Assembly (NCBI GenBank): GCA_947628355.1
Contig: CANQZO010000106.1
Span: forward strand, 1-6,813
Direction of reading: 5' to 3'
Source: Candidatus Gastranaerophilales bacterium
GTDB taxonomy: Bacteria > Cyanobacteriota > Vampirovibrionia > Gastranaerophilales > Gastranaerophilaceae
DNA: 6,813 nt
The translations under genes and the position numbers were made by a program. Positions 1 to 6,083 of the stretch are shown here, in pieces. The first letter of the stretch is position 1, and the number at the start of each line of letters is the position of its first letter. The notes under the pieces were generated by a model. The model saw only the letters and a list, made by a program, of their open reading frames with translations. It ran no database searches and was not told the origin of the DNA.

Positions 1-266
1 GCGTCATTAAAATTTATGTAAGAGAGGCATTTTGTGTCCAGAGTATAATCTTTTAAATCTACATAAGGTATATGGAGTTTGCTTTCCAGAAACTTCAACA
101 ATTTTTCTTCGGTTATTAAATCGGATTTTATAAGTATCTGCCCGATATTAACATTCTGCGACTGCGCCAATTCTTCGGCTTTTTCAATATCTTCATAACT
201 GACAAGTCCGTCGCGAACCAAATCATACTTTAATTTTTCAAGTGTTTTATTAGTTACAAGCTCCAT
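1..266 (-). CDS. PilB/GspE-family pilus or type II secretion assembly ATPase, N-terminal part (runs off left edge)
   Basis: The reading frame begins with ATG at 266 and is open to the window edge, giving 88 residues (MELVTNKTLEKLKYDL...). Residues about 15-85 read as the MshEN/T2SSE_N domain that precedes the ATPase core of PilB and GspE proteins: an acidic helix, then 'NIGQILIKSDLITEEKLLKFL' (over its two halves), then 'HIPYVDL'. In the family this domain couples the cytoplasmic motor to the platform protein and in some members binds c-di-GMP. The Walker ATPase domain would lie outside the window, so it cannot be verified. MshEN domains also occur in other proteins, so PilB is likely rather than certain. 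The start lies 3 nt after the receiver stop, with only a weak GGGA-like ribosome site, which suggests translation coupled to the upstream gene. It is the third gene of the kinase-receiver operon. Confidence 0.82.
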   Translation of the reverse strand, partial: MELVTNKTLEKLKYDLVRDGLVSYEDIEKAEELAQSQNVNIGQILIKSDLITEEKLLKFLESKLHIPYVDLKDYTLDTKCLSYINFND

Positions 267-269
267 AAT

Positions 270-632
270 TTATCCCAAATAACTCTCTACCTTTTCTACA
301 ACATAATCCACTTGAAACGGCTTTGTAATATACTCATCCGCACCCGTTTCTTCGCCGATTAATTTATCCTCCTCCTGTGAACGGGCTGTAATCATTAATA
401 TAGGGATATCTTTATACTTGCTGTCATATTTAAGCAGTCTGCTTATTTTATATCCGTTGATTTTCGGCATCATAACATCCAATATAATTAAATCGGGATT
501 ACTTTCGCGTGCTAAACGAAGTCCCTCCTCGCCGTCTGTTGCGGTTATACATTCATACCCTCTGGATTCCAAAACAAATTGTAATATTTCTATTATATCT
601 GCCTCATCATCAACGATTAATATCTTTTTCAT
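270..632 (-). CDS. Stand-alone CheY-like response regulator receiver
   Basis: A 120-residue protein that is one complete receiver domain with no output domain. Key residues are all present: acidic pocket D8-D9, phospho-acceptor D52 in 'LIILDVMMP', T82 in 'MITA', aromatic switch Y101 and K104 in 'YITKPF'. It should take phosphate from a histidine kinase, most simply the one encoded just upstream, and act by protein contact in the cytoplasm. I chose the second of two adjacent ATGs (632) because the AAGGGG ribosome site at 639-644 lies 6 nt from it and only 3 nt from the ATG at 635; starting at 635 adds one Met. The frame is open further upstream (to 668), but that extension lies in the kinase gene and precedes the ribosome site. 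The start overlaps the kinase end by 23 nt and the stop lies 3 nt before the PilB-like gene, pointing to tight co-expression. Confidence 0.93.
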   Translation of the reverse strand: MKKILIVDDEADIIEILQFVLESRGYECITATDGEEGLRLARESNPDLIILDVMMPKINGYKISRLLKYDSKYKDIPILMITARSQEEDKLIGEETGADEYITKPFQVDYVVEKVESYLG

Positions 633-2691
633 CATTTTCCCCTTTTGAAAACCGATTAATTTTTTCAATCAATATTTTGATATTATCCCCATCCTGCGGA
701 CACAGTGCGTTTGAATACATTATATCACATTCGGGATTTTCTTTTTCAAGAGTTTTAATATATGTTTCAAGTTTTCTTATTTCAAAATCGTATACAAAAG
801 AATCTATATCAACTGTATAAGCGTAATAATAATTTCTTCCGTCTTTAACGGTTCTATATTCTTTGAATACCGATGTTTTTCGGATAATATTTTCTTTTAA
901 AATCTTATCAATTGCTGATATTTCGGTTTCTTTTTCGCATAAACCAATAAGTGCAATATTTATATGTTCTTGGTTAGCCTTTTGTATTTCCTGTTCAAGC
1001 GAATGCAGGAAAATTTCTTTTTCATTCATTATCGGGATTGCGAGATAGAATGTTGTACCTTTGTTCAATTCACTGTCAAGCCAAATAAAGCCTTTATGAG
1101 CCTCCATTAATCTTTTTGCAATGGGAAGCCCCAAGCCCGAACCGCCGACTTTTCGGCTTAAAGAGTTTTCTATTTGCTTAAATTGCTCGAAAACCTTACC
1201 CCAATCCTCGCGGGCAATACCAATTCCGTTATCTTTTACAGCTATTTTTACATATTCTTTGCTTAAATTTTCGGGCAGAGTTTCAAAAAACTCAACCTGT
1301 CTAAGCTCATCAGAACTCATTTTTGTTGAACTTATTTGTATTACTCCGTTTTCGGGCGTAAACTTAATTGCGTTAGAAACAAGATTTGTTAATACCTGTT
1401 CCATTCTTTGACTGTCAATATAAACCTGTTCAATGTCGGGAGTTAAATTTGTTTCAATAGTGATATTTTGTTCTTTGGCAAGACTTTCAAGCGTATTTTT
1501 TACAAGCTCGACAGGCAGATTAATATTTGTTTTTTCAAATCTGAATTCCATTTTACCTGCTTCAATTTTAGATAAATCAAGCAAATCATATATTATAGCC
1601 GAAAGCCTTGTTACGTTTCTTTTTGCAAGGTTCAAAAACTTTTCCGTTGTTTCGTTAATATCGCCCGCGGTGCCTTTTAAAATGATATCAAGCGCACTGT
1701 TTATAGAGGTTAAAGGTGTTCTTAATTCGTGAGATACAATCGAAATAAATTCCGATTTTAACCTTTCAAGTTTTTCGAGTTTTATGTTTGTGTCTTTTAT
1801 TTCTTCGTACAAAATTGCGCTTTCCAAAGGTAAAGATACCTGTTTTACGAGGGTAGTAAAGCATTTTGTATCATCCTGCGCAAAATCGGTTTCTCTAAAA
1901 ACCTCTATTATCCCGTAGAATTTATTTTTTATATTTATTGGAGCAAATAAATTATCATAGCCGAAGATGTTTAAATCGTACTCACCACATCGGTCTTTAA
2001 TTTCTTTTTTTATTTGAATGTCATCTATTGAGGGATTTATGGAAAATAAATTTTTATAATTCAGCATAGCGCGCAGTTTAATAGCATTTTCAAGTCTGGT
2101 TGAAAGCGGAAGCACTGATTTTATAATTAATTTAATATCATTAACATCGTTTAAAATTAATGCATAAGAAAGATTAAGAGACAAACTCTGGTCAAGCCCG
2201 TCGGTCATAATTTCGATTAATCTTGTTTTATCAAGCGAGCCCGCCAATTGAGTACCCGTATTATACAGTACGTTAAGTTGATAGAGGCTTTTAGCAAGGT
2301 CATTGTTGTTTTTTGACAGAGTTCTAAAAGTTTCACACAACTGAATATTTGAATTAACGGAAGATTTAAAGAGTTGTTCATCAAACGGGCGTGTTATGTA
2401 AGAGTTTGCATACTTTAAAACGGTATAATTTTTATTTTTTTCGCTCAACAAGATAATAGAGCGCATATCTTTTGACTGCATTGTCAATTTCAGATTACGT
2501 AAAAGAGAGATTATATCTATATTTCGAGAGTCCTCATCAAAAAGGAAAATACAGGCAGTATCGTTTTTAACAGCCTCTTGGGCATCTTGTTCGGTTTTAA
2601 TACAAATAATTTCAACGGAATTACCGTCAAAAATTCCGTTAACATCTTCTATTGTTTTATTATTATCGGAGATTAATACTGTTTGTACCAT
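610..2691 (-). CDS. Sensor histidine kinase: pseudo-receiver, GAF-like, HisKA, HATPase, degenerate C-terminal domain
   Basis: A 693-residue protein with no membrane segment, so probably a soluble sensor. Residues 1-115 look like a degenerate receiver: D9 and D52 sit at expected places, but the invariant KP lysine is R101 ('YITRPF'). Residues about 135-295 look like a GAF sensor domain, followed by a coiled linker (295-314). The H-box 'FISIVSHELRTPLTSI' puts the phospho-acceptor at H321. The ATPase domain has the N-box (N436, N440), G1 'DNGIGI' (487-492), F-box (501-504) and G2 'GGSGLGL' (516-522), all intact. The last 140 residues (554-693) are not part of a standard kinase. Their pattern, ending in 'ALCPQDGDNIKILIEKI', resembles the end of a GGDEF domain but lacks the GGDEF motif, so any such activity is unlikely. 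The gene heads an operon with a receiver and a PilB-like ATPase. No Shine-Dalgarno is visible; a promoter lies right before the ATG. Confidence 0.94.
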   Translation of the reverse strand: MVQTVLISDNNKTIEDVNGIFDGNSVEIICIKTEQDAQEAVKNDTACIFLFDEDSRNIDIISLLRNLKLTMQSKDMRSIILLSEKNKNYTVLKYANSYITRPFDEQLFKSSVNSNIQLCETFRTLSKNNNDLAKSLYQLNVLYNTGTQLAGSLDKTRLIEIMTDGLDQSLSLNLSYALILNDVNDIKLIIKSVLPLSTRLENAIKLRAMLNYKNLFSINPSIDDIQIKKEIKDRCGEYDLNIFGYDNLFAPINIKNKFYGIIEVFRETDFAQDDTKCFTTLVKQVSLPLESAILYEEIKDTNIKLEKLERLKSEFISIVSHELRTPLTSINSALDIILKGTAGDINETTEKFLNLAKRNVTRLSAIIYDLLDLSKIEAGKMEFRFEKTNINLPVELVKNTLESLAKEQNITIETNLTPDIEQVYIDSQRMEQVLTNLVSNAIKFTPENGVIQISSTKMSSDELRQVEFFETLPENLSKEYVKIAVKDNGIGIAREDWGKVFEQFKQIENSLSRKVGGSGLGLPIAKRLMEAHKGFIWLDSELNKGTTFYLAIPIMNEKEIFLHSLEQEIQKANQEHINIALIGLCEKETEISAIDKILKENIIRKTSVFKEYRTVKDGRNYYYAYTVDIDSFVYDFEIRKLETYIKTLEKENPECDIMYSNALCPQDGDNIKILIEKINRFSKGENDEKDINR

Positions 2692-2699
2692 AGTAGATT

Positions 2700-2728
2700 A
2701 TTTTATCAGTATTTTCAAATGATATAAA
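2700..2728 (-). promoter_or_regulatory. Predicted promoter of the kinase-receiver-PilB operon (near-leaderless)
   Basis: On the minus strand, -35 TTTATA (2723-2728) and -10 TAAAAT (2700-2705) are separated by 17 nt, with TG at 2707-2708 forming an extended -10. Transcription would start near 2693, about 2 nt before the kinase ATG at 2691. This fits the lack of a Shine-Dalgarno there. The site also lies after the glycosyltransferase stop (2743), so the operon need not depend on that gene. It was read by eye in AT-rich DNA, so chance matches are possible. Confidence 0.5.
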
Positions 2729-2742
2729 TTTTTAAACAATTC

Positions 2743-3447
2743 TTAATTAAATTTTACTCTTATTTTTATTTTTATTCCAAATATAGTTATAACCTTATAA
2801 TTTTTTTCTTCATTACACTCTTTTTTGACCGAAAAAATCCGTTCTAAGTAATTTTTATATTTTATTTTTTTCATAAATTTATAAACACCCAAACTCCAAA
2901 TATAAAAATATTTTTGATGTTTAAAGCAATCAGACATTAAATATACCGCTACTGTTCCTGCAGTTCGTCCGCCTATAATATACTTACATTTTGATAAGAT
3001 ATACATAGATAGTATATATTCTTTTGCTAAATTATAATTATGATTATCACGTTTTACTTTAATTTCCGACAGATATTTGTCATTATTCGAATTATACTTA
3101 TACATATACTGTTTATTTTCTAAAAGCAAATCACCGAATTCTTCTTTAAATTGATTATAAATATCTATATCTTCAGTTGCGAGCCAAATTTTTTTATAAT
3201 GATATTTTTTTAAAAGTTCTTTTGCTTTATCAATCACCATTGTTAAAGACGGTTGAATATGATGTCCTTGCGGTTTTAATTTAGTATAATCCGTTCCTCT
3301 TAAAATAATTCCGAGTATTTCCGTTTCATTTTCCGTAATTTTTTTATATTGTTCTTCAATATATTTTTGAATTTCATCGGAAAATTTTAAATATTCAAGC
3401 ATATATTTCGGATTTTTTTTAATTTTACTGTGTTTATCTATAGGCAA
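2743..3447 (-). CDS. Fucosyltransferase-like glycosyltransferase, C-terminal fragment of a frame-split gene
   Basis: This is the catalytic two-thirds of one gene whose first third (3438-3797) is in another frame. The 234-residue frame opens at a TTG (3447), but its true coding extends upstream in the same frame to the G tract at 3495-3503 with no start codon or ribosome site, so it should not be made independently. Landmarks: 'LRGTDY' (R50, like the nucleotide-sugar-binding arginine motif of the alpha-1,2/1,6/O-fucosyltransferase superfamily), 'KPQGHHIQPS' (58-67), 'WLATED' (88-93), 'GGRTAGTVA' (159-167) and 'YIWSLG' (182-187). A basic tail, 'IFGIKIKIR' (222-230), could sit at the membrane face. 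The exact donor and acceptor sugars cannot be read from sequence; a role in surface glycan is inferred. It is richer in Lys, Asn, Tyr and Ile codons than its neighbours, which hints at acquisition by transfer. Confidence 0.75.
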   Translation of the reverse strand: MPIDKHSKIKKNPKYMLEYLKFSDEIQKYIEEQYKKITENETEILGIILRGTDYTKLKPQGHHIQPSLTMVIDKAKELLKKYHYKKIWLATEDIDIYNQFKEEFGDLLLENKQYMYKYNSNNDKYLSEIKVKRDNHNYNLAKEYILSMYILSKCKYIIGGRTAGTVAVYLMSDCFKHQKYFYIWSLGVYKFMKKIKYKNYLERIFSVKKECNEEKNYKVITIFGIKIKIRVKFN

Positions 3448-3797
3448 ATCACAAGGCAGAAAAATAAAATCTGAAATATTTTTGTGCTTACATTCCCCCC
3501 CCCGCGAAGTTTTTTAGTGGATATGTATTCCTTTTCATTATCTACAATACATTCCGCATTAAGAGGTATATCTTCAAGCCCAATATTTTTAGGTTGTTTA
3601 AAAAAATACTCCCAAACATTATCTATATATTGTTTGTTATCCTTAAAATATTGATTATCAAAATTTTTCAAATCTATTACGGGAATATAATTATTATCTA
3701 AAGAATAGATAATAAAAGAAACAGCTCGAGTATACAATGAGAATAAACCGCTTCTGGCAGAATTTGTCAAACCAATTATATTATATTTTTCAGACAT
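3438..3797 (-). CDS. Fucosyltransferase-like glycosyltransferase, N-terminal fragment ending at a poly-G frameshift
   Basis: A 119-residue reading frame from ATG 3797. Residues 1-101 look like the natural N-terminal half of the same glycosyltransferase: 'IIGLTNSARSGLFSLYTRA' (8-26), then 'IPVIDLKNF' and 'NVWEYFFKQP' (60-69), typical of fucosyltransferase-like proteins of glycan clusters. After the Gly codons made by the G9 tract (3495-3503) the frame runs through 18 unrelated residues to a stop at 3438-3440. Adding one G (or removing two) joins it to the frame of the downstream fragment and gives 351 residues, a normal size for such enzymes. As it stands, the product lacks the whole donor-binding half and should be inactive. 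No clear Shine-Dalgarno precedes the ATG; a TATAAT lies about 30 nt upstream. Confidence 0.75.
   Translation of the reverse strand: MSEKYNIIGLTNSARSGLFSLYTRAVSFIIYSLDNNYIPVIDLKNFDNQYFKDNKQYIDNVWEYFFKQPKNIGLEDIPLNAECIVDNEKEYISTKKLRGGGNVSTKIFQILFFCLVICL
3495..3503 (-). repeat. Homopolymeric G9 tract (C9 on plus strand) inside the glycosyltransferase gene
   Basis: Nine consecutive C on the plus strand (nine G in the coding sense) in otherwise very AT-rich DNA. The two halves of the gene meet here: the upstream frame reads CGC-GGG-GGG-GGG-AAT, while the downstream frame needs the phase G-GAA-TGT-AAG. Ten or seven G restore the full protein; eight or nine do not. Tracts of this length mutate by slipped-strand replication. 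Confidence 0.9.
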
Positions 3798-3828
3798 AAA
3801 AAAACTTTATATTCAAAAACCTTACAAA

Positions 3829-3834
3829 ATTATA
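3829..3834 (-). promoter_or_regulatory. Possible -10 box of the glycosyltransferase gene
   Basis: A perfect TATAAT on the minus strand, placing a start site near 3822 and a leader of about 25 nt before ATG 3797. The best -35-like match, TTTACA (3856-3861), is 21 nt away, which is too far for a standard promoter. The call therefore rests on the -10 alone in AT-rich DNA. Confidence 0.3.
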
Positions 3835-3881
3835 TTTATCATATTAATTAAGAAATGTAAAGTTTTTAAGATATTAAGCAA

Positions 3882-3910
3882 TTTAAGGTGAGAAAAAAAC
3901 TTTATATAAA
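3882..3910 (+). promoter_or_regulatory. Possible plus-strand promoter of a short untranslated transcript
   Basis: TTTAAG (3882-3887), a 17-nt spacer and TATAAA (3905-3910) would start a transcript near 3917. It would end about 130 nt later at the terminator at 4020-4048. No ATG or GTG lies between them, and the only TTG frame is eight codons long, so the product would be a small RNA if it exists. The -35 is weak. Confidence 0.28.
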
Positions 3911-4019
3911 TACGAGGATTCAATTAAGTTTTAATTAAGATACAAATTTTTACTTTCATATTCATACATACCTTACTTACTACCTTTACTAACACACGAG
4001 GAAATTGAAAAAGATTTCG

Positions 4020-4048
4020 GAGGAACCCTAAAAAGTTCCTTTTTTTTT
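4020..4048 (+). terminator. Rho-independent terminator
   Basis: Stem AGGAAC (4021-4026) pairs with GTTCCT (4035-4040) around an 8-nt loop and is followed by an unbroken T run to 4048. G-T pairing could extend the stem one base at 4020. It works only in the plus direction. No plus-strand gene lies upstream in the window, so it either ends the putative short transcript from about 3917 or is left over from a lost gene. Confidence 0.62.
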
Positions 4049-4513
4049 GCGGTTTTTGCGTAAGGCGCCCTCAGAGCGGGTTTCAAGTTGGGTTCAAATA
4101 TAAATAAGTTAAACTAACTTTAAAGCTGCCGCTGCAGCCGAACCCGAGGGAGCAACAACCTAACCGAGCGGAAAAAACCGAAAGGTTTTTAAAGCGAGGT
4201 TGCAATGGTTGTGCGAACAGGAAAAACCAAGAGGCGGTTTTTGCGTAAGGCGCCCGCAGAGCGGGTTCAAGTTGGGTTCAAATATAAATAAGTTAAACCA
4301 ACTTTAAAGCTGCCACTGCAGCCGAACCCAAGAGAGCAACAACCGGACCGAGCGGAAAAAACCGAAAGGTTTTTAAAGCGAGGTTGCAATGGTTGTACGA
4401 ACAGGAAAAACAAAGAAGCGGTTTTTGTGTAAGGCGCCCGCAGAGCGGGTTTCAACTTGGGTTCAAATATAGTTTGTCAGACCAAATTTAAAGTCGCCGC
4501 TGCGCCTGAATTC
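4049..4513. repeat. ~185-bp tandem repeat: two full units and a truncated, diverged third
   Basis: Units start at 4049, 4234 and 4418 with 'GCGGTTTTTG.GTAAGGCGCC'. Units 1 and 2 (185 and 184 bp) differ at only about a dozen positions plus one single-base gap. Unit 3 matches closely for about 60 bp, then diverges and stops near 4513, where the inverted-repeat element begins. Each full unit carries a CCCGC/GCGGG-type mini-hairpin (weakened in unit 1, where the C.C.C.G.C arm reads CCCTC) and, further on, a 7-bp stem AAAAACC/GGTTTTT closed by a GAAA loop (4173-4190 and 4357-4374). The outer stem ACAACC...GGTTGT also pairs in both units. GC content is well above the surrounding DNA. No convincing protein is encoded on either strand. 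Confidence 0.88.
4437..4513 (+). repeat. Z cassette, copy 1 (direct repeat of 6151-6228)
   Basis: This 77-bp block begins with the hairpin CCCGC-AGA-GCGGG and ends 'GTCGCCGCTGCGCCTGAATTC'-like (split around 4493-4513). It matches 6151-6228 at about nine in ten positions with one 1-bp gap. It also forms the diverged third unit of the tandem array, so the array and the element behind obgE share ancestry. Here it lies just outside the inverted-repeat element; in the second copy it lies inside. Confidence 0.82.
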
Positions 4514-4516
4514 AAG

Positions 4517-4697
4517 AAATTTGGCTGAATTATTTAGTTTTGTTCTGCTGCTTCGTGCAGATAACTTCTATACTCGGCACAAGCTGCGGAACTCACCGCC
4601 TTACAGGCGGTTCAAACAGTCCTCGCTTTGACACAGCCTCGTATGAAGTTGGACTGCACTACGCAATGAACTGCAACTATATAATTCAGCCAAATTT
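4517..4697. mobile_element. MITE-like fold-back element upstream of obgE
   Basis: A 181-bp element bounded by 23-bp terminal inverted repeats (4517-4539 and 4675-4697, 22 of 23 matching; outer part AAATTTGGCTGA). Weaker inverted similarity extends to about 44 bp per arm. Inside are block X (4558-4595), a short hairpin ACCGCC-TTACA-GGCGGT (4595-4611), and block Y (4625-4671). X and Y both recur inverted downstream of obgE. No transposase is encoded, so if mobile it depends on another locus. No target duplication is obvious. It ends 106 bp before the obgE start and could contribute to its leader, though a closer promoter may exist. Confidence 0.7.
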
Positions 4698-4803
4698 TAA
4701 AAAACGACACAAAAGCGAAGCGAGTTTTTTATTTATTTGCGTTTGCCCGACAAAACAGAATAATAACGCTTTTGTTTGTTATATAATTATTCTTGAGGCA
4801 AAA

Positions 4804-6069
4804 ATGTTTATAGACAAAACAAAAATCAAAATATTATCGGGTAAAGGCGGAAACGGCATTGTCGCTTGGCGCAGGGAAAAATATGTTGATAAAGGCGGAC
4901 CTGCGGGCGGAAACGGCGGTAAAGGCGGAGATATCTACCTTATTGCAACAGAGGATATGTCGACTCTTATGGATTTCCAATTTCAATCCGTATTTAAAGC
5001 CGAAAACGGCGAAAACGGGTATATTAAAACACAGCACGGCAGGTGCGGTAAAGATTTATATATAAAAGTCCCCGTCGGCACGGTAGTTAAAGATGTTACA
5101 ACCGATAAAATCATTGCGGATTTTAATGAGACAGGTCAGTGTGTACTTGTTGCAAAAGGCGGACGCGGAGGGCGAGGCAATGCGTGCTTTGCTACCGCGC
5201 AAAAACGAGCTCCGCAATTTTGCGAACCCGGGGAAAACGGTATTGAACGGACACTTGAACTTGAATTAAAACTCATAGCCGACGTTGGTTTACTCGGCAT
5301 GCCAAATGCGGGCAAATCAACACTTATAAGCGCTGTAAGCTCGGCAAAGCCTAAAATTGCAGACTATCCGTTTACTACACTCACTCCGCATTTGGGAGTC
5401 GTAAAAAAAGATAACGGCGACGGCTACGTTATTGCCGATATTCCGGGGTTAATTGAGGGCGCGTCGGACGGCATCGGGCTCGGGCATGAGTTTTTGCGCC
5501 ACGTTGAAAGGTGCAGGTTTTTAATACATCTTGTGGATTTAACTTCGCAAAACCCCGTTCAAAACTATAAAATCATTAACAGCGAGCTTAAAAAACACTC
5601 AGAAAGCCTTGCAAATGTTTATCAAGTGATAGCTTTAAATAAAATTGACTCCGTCCGCGAAGAATTGCAAAATCATTATCTTGAAGAATTTAAAAAAATA
5701 TCCGATGACGTATTTTTAATCTCTGCGGCGACGGGAAAAAATGTTAAAGAATTTATGTATTTTGTTGAAAGAAAAGTTGAGGAAATTCCAAAACCCGTTA
5801 TTGAAGTTGAAATTGAAGAAGATGACGGCGCCACGGATAACGACGACAGTGCATACAGCATATATAAAGTTGATAAACATACATTTGTGGTTGAGGGCGG
5901 TAAGATATTCCGACTGGCGAATGTTACGGACGGCAGAAACACAGAGCAGTTATACAGATTTCAAAACATATTAAAATCCATGGGCGTTTTTGACGCGCTT
6001 AAATCCGCAGGGGTGCAAGAGGGCGATTTGGTAAAAATCGGACATCTTGAGTTTGAATACTTATTCTAA
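4804..6069 (+). CDS. obgE: Obg/CgtA GTPase
   Basis: A complete 421-residue Obg protein, a cytoplasmic GTPase of late 50S ribosome assembly and stress signalling. Residues 1-158 form the glycine-rich Obg fold ('GKGGNGIVAWRREKYV', 'GGPAGGNGGKGG'). The G domain follows, with P-loop GMPNAGKST (165-173), switch I threonines T191-T192, DIPG (212-215), NKID (279-282) and SAA (307-309). After an acidic linker (334-349), residues 350-421 form the C-terminal OCT domain ending 'GDLVKIGHLEFEYLF'. All GTP-binding motifs are intact. The start at 4804 is set by GAGG (4795-4798) 5 nt upstream and by the conserved 'MFIDKTKIKILSGKGGNG' start; the same frame is open back to 4540, but that part is repeat DNA. 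A TATAAT at 4782-4787 has no good -35. The gene stands alone between two related inverted-repeat elements; the usual rplU-rpmA neighbours are not in this window. Confidence 0.98.
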   Translation: MFIDKTKIKILSGKGGNGIVAWRREKYVDKGGPAGGNGGKGGDIYLIATEDMSTLMDFQFQSVFKAENGENGYIKTQHGRCGKDLYIKVPVGTVVKDVTTDKIIADFNETGQCVLVAKGGRGGRGNACFATAQKRAPQFCEPGENGIERTLELELKLIADVGLLGMPNAGKSTLISAVSSAKPKIADYPFTTLTPHLGVVKKDNGDGYVIADIPGLIEGASDGIGLGHEFLRHVERCRFLIHLVDLTSQNPVQNYKIINSELKKHSESLANVYQVIALNKIDSVREELQNHYLEEFKKISDDVFLISAATGKNVKEFMYFVERKVEEIPKPVIEVEIEEDDGATDNDDSAYSIYKVDKHTFVVEGGKIFRLANVTDGRNTEQLYRFQNILKSMGVFDALKSAGVQEGDLVKIGHLEFEYLF

Positions 6070-6083
6070 ATTATGTATCTTTG

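Noticed and set aside
633..668. Longer start for the receiver (12 extra residues from 668)
   Set aside because: The extra residues lie before the AAGGGG ribosome site and before the universal receiver start MKKILIVDDE.
3960..4062. Plus-strand frame reading 'LLTHEEIEKDFGGTLKSS' up to a TAA at 4060
   Set aside because: No ATG, GTG or TTG start in frame and it runs through the terminator. It may be a gene remnant, but nothing supports expression.
4090..4104. T-arm-like GGTTCAAAT in the repeats
   Set aside because: No acceptor, D or anticodon stems can be built around it, so no tRNA.
4267..4455. 62-residue minus-strand frame across the tandem repeat
   Set aside because: It begins with TTG and lies wholly in structured repeat DNA. 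A matching frame in unit 1 has no start codon, and changes between units include non-synonymous ones. It is better explained as a by-product of the repeat.
4049..4513. CRISPR array
   Set aside because: The units are ~185 bp and nearly identical throughout, with no short repeats and unique spacers and no cas genes.
4629..4634. Perfect TTGACA -35 box upstream of obgE
   Set aside because: No -10 at 16-18 nt, and it lies in block Y. The downstream copy keeps it as CTGACA in inverted orientation, so repeat ancestry explains it.
4540..4803. 88-residue N-terminal extension of ObgE, open from a TTG at 4540
   Set aside because: It runs through the inverted-repeat element, has no ribosome site, and precedes the conserved Obg start, which has its own GAGG site at 4795-4798.
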